A stretch of 23,045 nucleotides of DNA from Chara braunii. Taxonomy: Eukaryota; Streptophyta; Charophyceae; Charales; Characeae. The first letter of the stretch is position 1, and each line of letters begins with the position of its first letter. Location of the stretch: NCBI GenBank assembly GCA_003427395.1, contig BFEA01000814.1:304370-327414 (forward strand), given 5' to 3'. The notes beneath the pieces were generated by a model. The model worked only from the letters and a program-made list of their open reading frames with translations, did no database searches and had not been told where the DNA came from. Below, one piece after another: positions 8,397-17,769 of the stretch. The position numbers and the translations under genes were made by a program.

Positions 8397-8894
8397 GGTA
8401 AGGAAGACGAAGAAGAAGTGGAACCGACATAGAGAGACTCACCTTGTGGCTATGGTTTACTTTCATCTTCACTTCCTTTGGTTGTCGCTCAACCTGCATC
8501 AAGAAGGCCCCAGTGTGGGTTCGGGTTGGTCTTTGACATCTTCTGAGAGTGTGGCTATGGCGGAAGAAGGGGGCACAAGCATTGTAGTAGTTTCGTGGTC
8601 CTAAGAACATCCGTGATGTTCGGCCATAGCGACACTCTCAAAAGATGTTCCGCCTAAGCATAGTAGCCATGGATGCTACGAAGATGATAGAAGTGAAGTT
8701 ATGGCCAAAAGCTGGCCTCCTGAGTTGCTTCCAGTAAGAGGTAAAACTCCGAACTCGATTCCTTCTTTAAGAGTGATAAAAGAGGGAGAAGAGGGATGAG
8801 GAAGGAGGAGGAAGACAGTGGTGTAACTTGTGTTTTTGATTCATTCCTTTCTAACTAATCTTTATCTCTCTCCATGTCTTCTTTTGAATTTCAG
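8397..8894 (+). other. Intron-like stretch next to E2
   Basis: GTAAGG at 8397 is donor-like. CTAAC (about 8852), a pyrimidine-rich run and TTTCAG ending at 8894 make a good acceptor. E2 inserted 15 bases after that acceptor. The only candidate upstream exon is the family 3 repeat, which does not show coding constraint, so the signals may be fortuitous. Otherwise the stretch holds purine-rich sequence and the inverted repeat at 8537-8647. Confidence 0.3.
8537..8647. repeat. 25-bp inverted repeat with 61-base loop
   Basis: Arms 8537-8561 and 8623-8647 are reverse complements with two mismatches. Both arms end at the loop side in the GCCATAGC motif (GCTATGGC on the left arm). The loop carries a small perfect hairpin AACATC-CGT-GATGTT at 8606-8620. 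It could be a foldback or miniature transposon remnant, or a hairpin RNA precursor. Confidence 0.75.
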
Positions 8895-8905
8895 GAACTC
8901 TAACT

Positions 8906-8909
8906 GTTA
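8906..8909. other. E2 target-site duplication, left copy
   Basis: GTTA precedes the LTR start and also follows the 3' LTR at 18259-18262. Ty3/gypsy integrases usually make 5-base duplications; the fifth base does not match here, so this is supportive rather than conclusive. Confidence 0.55.
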
Positions 8910-9440
8910 TGCGAGGATCTGCGTCCTCGGTAGGCCTACGGGGCCCTGTTTGCAGCATTGCCCACCCTAAGTGAAGGCAGAGGTGCCCGCCCTAAGTGAA
9001 GGCGGGCCTAACATTTTACAAGAGGCCCTCATTTGTCAATTTCATATTTGGGGTACAGACAGTTACCATGCGCCGGTTGGTTGAGAGAAACTCAGGCCGT
9101 GCCTCAAAGACATTTCCACGGCCTTCTGGGCTTTTCCAAAGAATGTAGACCCATGGCGTGATTGGCAGCCTCATACAGACACAGTTGGGCGCCCAACCGA
9201 ACGAGGCCCAGCAGCCCAGTAGCTGCCGCATCCAAGCAGCCTCCTGGGGCCTTCCGGAAGCTTCTGGGCCCAGGCCAGGGCAGCCTGGCTGCACGAGCAG
9301 GCCAACTCTTTCCATAAAACGAACCTCCATTGGTGTATTATTGGTGCAATGCTGCTCTCTGGACACGATGTGACTATCTGGCTTGCAATGTGATGGTGTG
9401 ATCTGGAATTGTCATCTTGCTGTTGCTTATTTTCCTTGCA
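8910..9440 (+). repeat. E2 5' LTR (531 bp, internally deleted)
   Basis: It starts TGCGAGGATCTG and ends CCTTGCA, with TG...CA termini. It matches the 3' LTR except that 498 bases (17639-18136 there) are absent between 9318 and 9319, just after CCATAAA. The missing part would include the transcript start, R region and GCCATAGC motif. A tandem 25-base unit (8959-8983, 8984-9008) forms the stem GCCCGCC/GGCGGGC in its second copy. Confidence 0.9.
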
Positions 9441-9442
9441 AT

Positions 9443-9456
9443 TTGGTATCGGAGCT
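9443..9456 (+). promoter_or_regulatory. E2 primer-binding site (initiator tRNA-Met type)
   Basis: TTGGTATCGGAGCT begins three bases after the LTR end. It differs by one base from the plant consensus TGGTATCAGAGC, which pairs with the 3' end of initiator tRNA-Met to prime minus-strand DNA synthesis. Confidence 0.85.
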
Positions 9457-10118
9457 GGTTCATATTGCGCTTCATTGGTTCTTCGCAATAGCTATTGGTG
9501 CTTCGCATGAGGTGTGGGGCAGTGAAACGGCATTTGCGTTGAACATACGGCGGCCCAGGGTAGAGTGGGCGCGCCAGGGAGCTATGTGGTGACATACGGG
9601 GTGTATGCTGGGTGATGAGAACTCGCTGATGTGACATATTACGCTGAGGTGGAACCGCATTCTGCTGTTGGTTGTACCGAGGCAAAGACCGGTCATCATA
9701 ATTGCACATCAGGTTACCGGTGAGAAAATCTGTCGTTGGGGGCAGCATTGATGAGGCACGTTGCTCCTTTCCTTGTCTACCCTCTTCATCTCTTCTTACC
9801 GTGAGGAAGTGAGTTCTGTCTTGAGAGTCCTCTCGATGTGAGGTGTCGCGAGCGCTCAACCTTGAGAGTCGACATTCTTCCTAGGCAGCAAGCTGGTGGG
9901 AGACGGGCGTTGCCTCTGAAGGGCCCTGGACGAAGCACTCGGGTCACAGTCACCATGCCAACCCGCTGGGACTAGTACACGCATGCTTCACTGCAAGTCC
10001 TTGGATCTGCTGCTTGTGCAATAGAAGTCAACTCGGGTGTGGCAGCCCATAATAGACGCTTACCAGACCGTCTATAAAGATTTCTGGTTGGGGACTCGGA
10101 TCTGAATTTGGCTGTGAT
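9457..10118. other. E2 leader, no gene seen
   Basis: This is untranslated leader between primer site and gag. The longest open frame (minus strand, 9374-9859) crosses the LTR end and primer site and has no recognisable domain, so I do not annotate it. Confidence 0.6.
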
Positions 10119-10187
10119 CGTCATCCTGTCTGCGACGTTAAAAAATTCTTGAGGAGATGGGGGCTCTCCTAAAATTCCTTCTGATCA
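10119..10187 (+). promoter_or_regulatory. Conserved leader block, E2 copy
   Basis: It is the partner of 1028-1098 in E1. It keeps CGTC/GACG and AGGAG/CTCCT arms while the second loop changes from 11 to 9 bases. The core CTGTCTGCGACGTTAAA is identical in both elements. It lies about 550 bases before gag here and about 280 before gag in E1, so its spacing is not fixed. Confidence 0.6.
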
Positions 10188-10732
10188 TCCAGATCAACCG
10201 AGTGTAAGGCTCGTCGGCGTAGGAGGGTAAATAAGAGTGTTTGGGCTGCCTTCCTCGACGATGACTTGAGGCACAGGGGTGGGCCGGATTGCACACCTTT
10301 AGACATGCTGCTCAACCAGATGCTCAGGACGTCGACATAAAGTGACCAATCAAGAAGGACATAGGGGGAGGGGGGATTCCGGTAACTGTTCACAGTGGCA
10401 TTCAACAATCAATCTGCCATCTGGTATACATCTCCAACAACAGATGTTATTTTTATTTTTGATTAATTAGTTCAATTTAGTTGTTACAGACTTGACTAAC
10501 AACTGACATACAGCTACAGATAGACTAGTTCTTTGCTGTACTGCAATCTGTTTTAGATTAATCTAAAAATAGATTTGATATGTCGTGTAGGACCTGACAT
10601 TAGTTGTAAATATACCACCTAATGTTTCTGTTCCAGCCGACCGATTATTTGTTGTGTATCATGTGCGGTTGTGTGTCATGCTAAGGTAGGATTCAGTGTG
10701 AGTTCTAGTTTAGATCACACACACCGTAGCTC
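10188..10732. other. E2 leader, AT-rich part
   Basis: No gene is seen. A perfect 18-bp palindrome, TTTTAGATTAATCTAAAA, lies at 10551-10568. The block 10440-10680 is distinctly richer in A/T than the sequence around it and ends in an acceptor-like TTTCTGTTCCAG (about 10636), which could mean a leader intron or an old insertion. I cannot decide which. Confidence 0.4.
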
Positions 10733-11603
10733 ATGAGTGAGGCAGCAGTGAGGGGGAAGAAAGGCTAGTGCAACCCATTAGGATCACACGGAGAACCGCT
10801 CTTAGTCAACCATTGACTTTCTTGGAGTTAGGTCCAGGAGAGGAGAGGAGGCTACGAAGGGAGGCCAGGGAGAGGTCGGCGGCGAGGAGGATTAGGGACG
10901 CAACAGCTAGCTTAGAGGCTGCAATGGCGACCGCCGCTTCGTCGTCACAAACCACTTCTTCGTCGACTTCGTCAGGAGCAGGGCAAAGTGGATCGGGTGC
11001 AGTTAGTCAATCAGTTGGTTCGCAAGTCAGTGAACCGATCCAACTCACGCCTGAGGATTTAGAAATCCAAAGGGCAGAAGAACTTCAGGACGAGCTGCGG
11101 AGGCAGTTAAACGACGCATCAGAGAGGAGAAGAAAAGCTATATTGAGAAAAGCCAGAATAGAAATTAGGGTAGAGTCACTAGGCAGACTGGAAGAACTAG
11201 ATGATACAGCCCTAGATCTTGCTGTCCGGTTGTTGCGTAATGTTGTCCTATCGGTGGCAGAAGCGCAGACAGTCCAGCAGGAATTGCTGGCTGATCTAGT
11301 GGCAGGCCAGAAACGAATTCTGGCTGCACTTCAGGTTCCTTATCCAGTAAGGCAACCACAGTTGGTTGTAGTACCCCCTACCAGTGCGGGTCCCTCAAGG
11401 ACGCCGCAACCCACAAGGCAACCCTTCGTTCCTATGTTTGGCATGCCCCCTCCAGGTGGTGCAGGAGCAGCTAGTGGTCAGGTTCCTATAGTCTCAACTG
11501 TACCATCAACAATTGTGGTTACTACAGTCCCACAGTCAAGCCAAGCTCAAGTGCCCGTATTGGTGGCAATGCAGCCACAGCAGCAAGCACCTGGGCCCTA
11601 TGT
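10733..11603 (+). pseudogene. gag: E2 gag, N-terminal half
   Basis: The likely original start is ATG 10733 (MSEAAVRGKKG), which meets a stop after 11 codons. The long frame that follows is shifted relative to it and has no ATG near its beginning (it opens at a GTG at 10768), so a small indel near 10760 is likely. The product is rich in Arg/Glu coiled-coil-like sequence (about 10830-10910 and 11050-11240), separated by a Ser/Thr/Gln-rich linker. A Pro/Gln/Val-rich stretch follows, up to the foreign-looking segment at 11604. No hydrophobic N-terminal segment is present, unlike E1. Confidence 0.7.
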
Positions 11604-11748
11604 TGCCGCCCGGCCGCGGCCGGGGGGTCCGAAACGGCCGCGGCCTCGGCCGATGGCCGAATCGGCCCGGTTCGGCCTACACCGACCAGCCGAGTTGCGT
11701 GCAGGAATTTTTTTTGGTATTTTCCGGTCCCAAAAAATATATATATAT

Positions 11749-11789
11749 ATATGGGCGTGTAGGGCTGAAAAAGCCCTACACGCCCATAT
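11749..11789. repeat. Perfect 18-bp hairpin
   Basis: Arms 11749-11766 and 11772-11789 are exact reverse complements (core GGGCGTGTAGGGCT) around a 5-base GAAAA loop. An (AT)n run abuts the left arm. As RNA this would be very stable. Confidence 0.9.
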
Positions 11790-11879
11790 TTGTTTTTCCC
11801 CTGTCGGACATTGCACGTCGCGAAGAAAAAAAAAAAAAAAAAAAAACAGGCCCATAGGCCCGTTTGAGGCCCAGTTTCA

Positions 11880-11893
11880 AGTGTGTGTGTGTG

Positions 11894-11927
<34 letters not shown>
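11880..11927. repeat. (GT)n microsatellite
   Basis: GT dinucleotides with one GC interruption run directly into the adapter at 11928. A second, less pure (GT)n tract occupies about 12056-12143. Confidence 0.95.
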
Positions 11928-11932
<5 letters not shown>

Positions 11933-11965
11933 TCTTATACACATCTAGATGTGTATAAGAGACAG
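11928..11965. other. Nextera mate-pair junction adapter (artefact)
   Basis: The 38 bases are the 19-base Tn5 mosaic end CTGTCTCTTATACACATCT followed by its exact reverse complement, which is the circularisation junction used in Nextera mate-pair libraries. It is not genomic. Sequence to left and right may come from places kilobases apart. Confidence 0.97.
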
Positions 11966-12515
11966 GGAGGGCACCCCTCCCCACTAATCAATGAATCAAT
12001 TAAAAAAAAAATAATAATAAAAAAAAAAATGAAGCCACGAACCCGCACAAATAAGTGTGTGTGTGTGTGTGCGTGGATATGTGTGTGTGTGTGTGTGTAT
12101 GTATGTGTGTGTGTGTGCGTGTATGTGTGTATGTGTGTGTGTGATTGTGTTCGAGTGGGGGGAGCGACCCCTCCCCACCAATCAATCAGTTAGTGAATCA
12201 ATAAAAAAAAAAAAAAAAAAAAAAAAAACTGAAAAGATTTTTTTTTTTCAATTTTCGGCCCCAAAATTATCCGCCCCCCTAAAAAATCCCCAGATCCCGC
12301 CCCCCCGTTTTTGATGTTTTTCTGTTTTTTTTTTTGTGAGGGGGTAGGGGAGCCCCCCCCGACTCCTAACCCCTTCCCCACCCCCCAAACCTTCTCCCCG
12401 ATCGGCCGTGACAGCGGCCAAAAGTTGCCGGCCGGACCGGCCGCGGCCGGGGGGCCCCCGACCTAGGCCGACGGCCGTGGCCGTGGCCGAACCAGGCCGC
12501 AGCCTGGGGGGAACA

Positions 12516-13531
12516 TAGCCTGGGCCCATGCAGCCTATGCAGTGGATGCCCAAGATTCCACTGATGAGTCCAAAACCTTTTTCTGGAGACAGAAAGGAGG
12601 AGGACTTGCTTATGTGAGGCACAAGCTTACCAGACCAGAGCAGGAGGTTGTGGTTGCTGCTTCCTTTTTAGAAGGATCAGCAGCCCGCTGGTTAAATGGG
12701 CTAGTGCAGCAACAGGGCTACGGTCATAACTTCGATGCTTGGGCCCAGGCCCAGACATTGGAACACTTCGTACAGACTGTGTACAAGAGGTTGCATGACC
12801 CGCAAGGGGCTCAAAAGGCCACCGACACGATCAACAATCTTGGTACTAGAAAGTACAAAAATGTTCGCGAAGTCACAGATGATGTAGAACGTCTGATTGT
12901 AGTACCTGGTGTGCTCTTTGACCCTCAGGTACTCCTTACGGATTATTTGAGGTGTCTACCCTCAGAAGTCAGATTAAAGCTGGTGGATGAGGCCTATGTT
13001 GACCAACATACTTTTGCTACTTTCAGTAGGAAGGCCTTAGACTTAGAGGCAAAGTTGGGATCCGCTTATCAGGTTAGTCATGATGGTAGGAAGAGACTAC
13101 CCCAAGATTGGAAGAAGAAGGGTCAGTTAATGTTCGTTGACCACGATGGTCAAACAACCGAGATAGACGATTTCCCAGGTCTTGGGGAGGTGACAGAGCA
13201 GGATGGGGCCAGCGAGACTTCAGATGGTGGAGTCGTGGCACCCATCAAGGAAAAGGTTAGGGGGACCGGGAAAAAGAAGGTAGGACGGTCCACGGGTCAG
13301 GGTGACCAAGGAACACCCGCATGGGTGAAGATTGGTTTAGACTACGAGGTTTGGCATGACCGCGTTGCTAGGGGTACGTGTATGAACTGTGGCAACTATG
13401 GCCACACCTCCAGAACGTGCCGAGGCAAGAAGGTCACTACGAAGGTGGCCTCACCAATGGTGGTGGGCTTATCTTCGAATCCTGGGAGTGCTTCTGCGAG
13501 CAGCTCACAGGGAAACACCTCGGGCCAGTAG
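12516..13531 (+). pseudogene. gag: E2 gag, C-terminal half (capsid-like, CCHC knuckle)
   Basis: Gag reading resumes near 12520, first in the frame of ATG 12528 (PMQPMQWMPK, then KPFSGD), and shifts at about 12605 into the long frame. Capsid-like sequence follows: HKLTRPEQEVVVAASFLEG, SAARWLNGLVQQ and LRCLPSEVRLKL. A CX2CX4HX4C zinc knuckle (CMNCGNYGHTSRTC) lies at 13379-13420. The frame ends at TAG 13529-13531, most likely the natural gag stop because a phased slippery site precedes it by 12 bases. Confidence 0.85.
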
Positions 13532-13564
13532 GAGCGTTAGCCGCTCTTACTCGCGCTGAACTGG
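13510..13564 (+). promoter_or_regulatory. Predicted -1 ribosomal frameshift signal, gag to pol
   Basis: GGGAAAC at 13510-13516 has the X XXY YYZ form and is read as G GGA AAC in the gag frame, so a -1 slip enters exactly the pol frame. After an 8-base spacer, CCAGT (13525-13529) can pair with ACTGG (13560-13564), enclosing an inner stem GAGCG/CGCTC (13532-13536 with 13542-13546). Heptamer, phase, spacer and structure all fit known -1 signals. Function is inferred. Confidence 0.6.
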
Positions 13565-14268
13565 TAACGTTGCCTTCTCCACTTCAGGCGTTGGCCAAGG
13601 CTAGTGACCCACACATCGCCCCGCAGACACATTCAGACCCACCGATGCTCTGTTCGAGAGATGTGTCTGAGGCCCTAGAAGAGTTAGAGACTGAGTGGTC
13701 AGGGAAGGACCCCAGGGACTCTTGGGCGATGATCAGTAGAGGTCCAAAGGGTGAACATTTCGTGGTAGANGTNGATGTAGGTGGCCGCAAGGTTGGCGCC
13801 TTNGCAGACATAGGCTCTACANNAAANTTCATCAGTCGTGCTTGTGTGGATAGACTGCGCTTAGGGGACCAAGTNCANCGGCTTAGCAGAACTGTAGCTT
13901 CTACGCTAGCCAACAAGCACCANATGTTGGTNAAAGACTATGTCAAGGACNTAGTCTGTACCTTCTCCTATGGAGGAGGGGAAGTGAGCCATAANATCTC
14001 CTTCCTGGTTAGCGACGAACTGCCCTTTGACATGCTCCTAGGTATGTACTACCTCGAGGTCGCGCAACCGCAGTTTGACTGGGATAGAAAGGTGTTGATA
14101 CACAAGTTGCCAAATGGTAGGACCGTTAGGCTGCAGAAGTATAAAGCTAGCAGTTTAGTGGAGAACTACGGCTGCATGTGTGCTTCTTCTTTCTATAACT
14201 ATTACAAGGAAAATCGCGAGGAGGGCATGTATCTAGTCTTTGTCTTTGAGAAAGGGGAGGCCGTTTAA
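13517..14268 (+). pseudogene. pol: E2 pol, protease part with ambiguous bases
   Basis: The pol frame is -1 to gag and overlaps its end. A linker with Thr/Pro/Ser/Glu-rich sequence leads to the protease: the active site reads ADIGST (13805-13822), where Asp-Thr/Ser-Gly is expected, and the distal strand is LPFDMLLGM at about 14020-14046. Twelve single N bases fall between 13770 and 13995, so the active-site region cannot be read completely. TAA 14266-14268 interrupts the frame before the RT. Confidence 0.75.
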
Positions 14269-15640
14269 TCACCCCCAGAGATAGAAACAGTCGTCACACA
14301 ATATTATGACCTTTTTGAGGAGCCCACAGGTGTGGTGGAAAGGGAGGTGGTCTATGCGATAGAGGTAATCCCAAGTAGTAAAGTGCCTAGAGGACGAATC
14401 TATAGGATGTCTCCCGCGGAGTTAGACGAGCTTCGCCGCCAGCTCAAGGAGCTCACAGAGAAGGGATGGATACGACTTAGTACCTCCCCGTACGGCACTC
14501 CAGTGCTATTCGTACCTAAAAAGGGAGGTACCCTGAGGATGTGCATTGACTATAGGGGCCTCAATGCCATCACCGTTAAGAACGCGGAGCCCCTATCTCG
14601 CATCGACGACCTCTTGGATAGAGTGCGTGATGCCGGTACTTCACAAAGATAGATCTGAAGTCCGGATACCACCAAATTGCCATTAGACCAGAGGACCAGC
14701 ACAAAACCGCTTTTCAGACCAGGTACGGTCTGTACGAGTTTGTGGTGATGCCCTTTGGCCTATGCAATGCACCTGGGACATTCCAGCATGCGATGAACAG
14801 GATATTTCATGAGTACTTAGACAAGTTTATCGTCGTGTACCTTGACGATATACTTATTTTTAGTAAGACTGTTGAGGAGCATGCTGAGCATCTAAAGAGA
14901 GTGCTAGGACTCCTCAGACAACACCAATACAAGGTCAACTTGGAGAAATGTGAGTTTGGTCGCACCAAGATCTTGTACTTGGGTCATGGAATCTCAGCGG
15001 ATGGATTGAGGCCGGATGATGCCAAGGTGGTCAGCATTCGTGACTGGCCCAGACCTCGGACTGTTACTGAGGTCAGATCGTTCTTGGGGATGACAAGCTA
15101 TTATCGTCCGTTTGTGAAGAACTATAGTACTATAGCTTCCCCATTGACAGATCTAACTCGACTTGACACCCCTTGGGAGTGGACTGAGGAGTGTGAGGCA
15201 GCCTTAAGGAAACTGAAGTATGCTCTGACAGATTATGAAGTTCTCAAACTTCCTGATCCTGATAAGCCGTTTGTTGTGACCACAGACGCCAGCCAATATG
15301 ACATAGGCGCGGTCCTTGCTCAACAGGAGGGGCCAAAGTTGAGACCGATTGAGTATATGAGTAAAAAGATGCCTTCTCAGAAGTTGGCTAAGTTCACATA
15401 TGAGAGAGAGCTCTACGCCCTATATAGAGCGCTAGTCCATTGGAGACGCTACCTTCTAGGAAGATTCTTTTATGTGAGGTCTGACCATGAGACTTTGCGC
15501 TGGATCAAGACACAGCCTGTGTTGTCGGACGCACTCAAGAGATGGATTCAAGTGATAGACATGTATGACTATCAACTTGATCCTATCAAGGGTACGTACA
15601 ACAAAGTGGCTGATGCGCTATCAAGAAGGGCAGATTATCT
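14269..15640 (+). pseudogene. pol: E2 pol, reverse transcriptase and RNase H
   Basis: RT motifs in order: [35 protein letters not shown] and [13 protein letters not shown] in frame 1. A small indel at about 14632-14637 moves the rest to frame 0: [30 protein letters not shown], the catalytic YLDD at 14838-14849, and the LEKCEFG...YLGH connection. RNase H has TTDASQYDIGAV, ERELYALYRAL, RSDHETLRW and VADALSRR, so its acidic residues are all present. From 14637 on, this region has no stop, which makes it the best preserved RT/RNase H of the window. Confidence 0.9.
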
Positions 15641-17189
15641 GGGCGCGCTAGTCACTGAGTTTGGCATATCTGACGAACTCACTCGATCGCTGGTGGAAGC
15701 CTATCAGGGAGACCCAGTCATGTCAGAAATCATCCGTAGATTCCAAGCAAAGGACAAGAAGACTTTGGACGAATTTACGATGGTAGATGGCTTGCTGTTC
15801 CTTGAGAAGGCAGGGAATAAAAGATTATGTGTTCCTGATAATGAGTCTTTACGTAGTTTGTTTTTAGGAGAATGTCATGATGACACGGGTCATTTTGGGT
15901 ATAGAAAGACATCAGCGAACTTAGTGCAGAGATTCTGATGGCCCTCTATGATGGAAGATGCAAAAGGGTATGTAGAAACCTGCCAGGTTTGTCAAAGAGA
16001 CAAACCAAGGACTCAGGCTCCGCTTGGGTTGATCAAACCTTTGCCGATCCCTGAATGACCAGGCCAAAGTGTGTCCATGGATTTCATGGATACTCTTGTG
16101 ACCAGCAAGTCAGGTAAAAGACATATCTTCGTCATAGTGGATCGCTTTGCCAAGTACGCAAGATTGATCGCTATGCCTGAAACTGCTAGGACTGACTTCG
16201 TCATCAAACTACTCATGGATAATTGGGTAAGAGACTTCGGACTACCTACGTCTATTGTTAGCGATAGGGATGTAAGGTTTACAAGTGAACTCTGGCAGGC
16301 AACTGCGGAACAAATGGGAACCCAGCTCCAAATGACTTCAGGGAATCACCCTGAGTCAAATGGCCAGGCAGAACAGATGAACCGGGTAGTACAGCACCTG
16401 CTTCGGCATTGCATTAAGCCAAGTCAGGATGACTAGGATGAGAAGTTACCTCTCGTCGCCAGCCTGTATAACAACGCTGTGCATAGTACTACGGGTATGA
16501 CTCCCAACCAACTACATCTTGGTTGGAAGCCCAGAACTGCACTTGACTTTCTGCTACCAGAAAGGCAATTCACCGCAGCCCCTGGCAGCATAGAGTATGC
16601 TGTCGAGTATGAACAGATGCTGCAGCAGGCCGTTGAACATATTAAGAAGTCTCAAGATGCTATGATTGCATCTGAGAACAAACATAGACGGCCCTCTAAC
16701 TTTCAGGTAGGTGATAGAGTCTGGGTGAAGTCATCTGAACTAGGTCAGGAGGTAGGGATCTCACGAAAACTGATGCCACAGTACTTTGGGCCCTGGGAGA
16801 TCTTAGACATTGTAAGAGATCAACCGGATGGACCTTCATATGTTATTCGCATCCCACCTCACTTGCGTACCTACCCTGTTTTTCATGCCTCTAAGTTAGC
16901 ACACTTTGCTGCTACTGAGCAGTTCCCTTCCAGAAGAGCAATGCTGCCCCCAACCATGGATGGCGAAGTGGACATTGACCAGATCGTCAAGCACCAAGTA
17001 ATGCCTGTTCCTCGACCATCAGGCAGGGGGCGACCTCCTAAACCGAGAATGCAGTATCGTGTGAGCTTTACACATCATCTGGATCCTAAAGAAGATCGGT
17101 GGTTCACACGAGAAGAACTCGTGAGAACAACACCTCAAGTCATTGCAGGCTATGAAAGAGCACTCAAGGGGAAGATGCCTGCAGAATGA
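15641..17189 (+). pseudogene. pol: E2 pol, integrase with AT-hook/chromodomain-like tail
   Basis: One frame runs through to TGA 17187 with three premature stops: TGA 15936 and TAG 16434 where Trp is expected, and TGA 16056 where Arg or Trp is likely. Zinc-binding residues are in ECHDDTGHFG and CQVCQ. The catalytic Asp, Asp, Glu are in MDFMD, VSDRDVRF and SNGQAEQMN. The module GPWEIL...YPVFHASKL follows. The C-terminal tail (about 16965-17170) has VDIDQIV, a basic insert SGRGRPPKPR with an AT-hook core, then YRVSFTHH and DRWFTREEL, which match a chromodomain-like fold and the E1 tail. Confidence 0.9.
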
Positions 17190-17213
17190 GAGACTTCTTA
17201 GAGGACTAACGAA

Positions 17214-17229
17214 GTAAAGGAGGAGGGAA
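17214..17229 (+). promoter_or_regulatory. E2 polypurine tract
   Basis: A run including AAAGGAGGAGGGAA ends exactly where the 3' LTR begins. This is the expected primer for plus-strand DNA synthesis. Confidence 0.85.
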
Positions 17230-17632
17230 TGCGAGGATCTGAGTCCTCGGTAGGCCTACGGGGCCCTGTTTGCAGCATTGCCCGCCCTAAGTGAAGGCGG
17301 AGGTGCCCGCCCTAAGTGAAGGCGGGCCTAACATTTTACAAGAGGCCCTCATCTGTCAATTTCATATTTGGGGTACAGACAGTTACCACGCGCCAGTTGG
17401 TTGAGAGAAACTCAGGCCGTGCCTCAAAGACATTTCCACGGCCTTCTGGGCTTTTCCAAAGAATGTAGACCCTGGGCGTGATTGGCAGCCTCATACAAAC
17501 ACAGTTGGGCGCCCAACCGAACGAGGCCCAGGAGCCCAGTAGCTGCCTCATCCAAGCAGCCTCCTGGGGCCTTCCGGAAGCTTCTGGGCCCAGGCCGGGG
17601 CAGCCAGGCTGCACGAGCAGGCCAACTCTTTC

Positions 17633-17639
17633 CATAAAG
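17633..17639 (+). promoter_or_regulatory. TATA-like box of E2 LTR
   Basis: CATAAAG departs from TATAAA at the first base. It is called because GCCATAGC follows at 17788, 155 bases on, matching the 153 and 157 base spacing in the two E1-family LTRs. Confidence 0.35.
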
Positions 17640-17769
17640 GAAAGAGCTCGGCCCAGGCAGCTGGATTCAGGCACTCACATGCTAGTGGCAGCGCTGCTGG
17701 AGCAGGGGCTCGCGGCTGCTGGCTGGCGCATAGGGCGAGGTGCAGCACGTGCGGTCATGCAGAGAGAAG

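Larger units (their letters stand above)
11604..12515. other. Foreign low-complexity segment inside E2 gag (assembly doubtful)
   Basis: GC-rich blocks bound the segment. The 18-base CCGGCCGCGGCCGGGGGG occurs in direct orientation at 11610-11627 and 12437-12454, each preceded by GTTGCCG. Between them are an (AT)n run, an 18-bp hairpin, poly(A) at 11826-11846, two (GT)n tracts, an artificial adapter, poly(A) near 12202-12228 and poly(T). A ~60-base block (CACCCCTCCCCAC then AATCAAT repeats) occurs at about 11970 and again at about 12167. Reading frames here are repeat translations. It is either a real insertion, later damaged, or an assembly chimera. Confidence 0.75.

Noticed and set aside
8180-8401. 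Small open frame shared by both family 3 copies (73 residues here; matching frame from 22602), possibly spliced at 8397
   Set aside because: Over about 61 aligned codons the differences fall mostly on first and second positions and change residues, with few silent changes. That is the opposite of protein constraint.
9374-9859. 161-residue open frame on the minus strand
   Set aside because: It crosses the E2 LTR end and primer site, so it is antisense to known element structure, and it shows no domain.
11864-12193. Cys/Val- and His/Thr-repeat frames on both strands
   Set aside because: They are translations of (GT)n tracts and the sequencing adapter.
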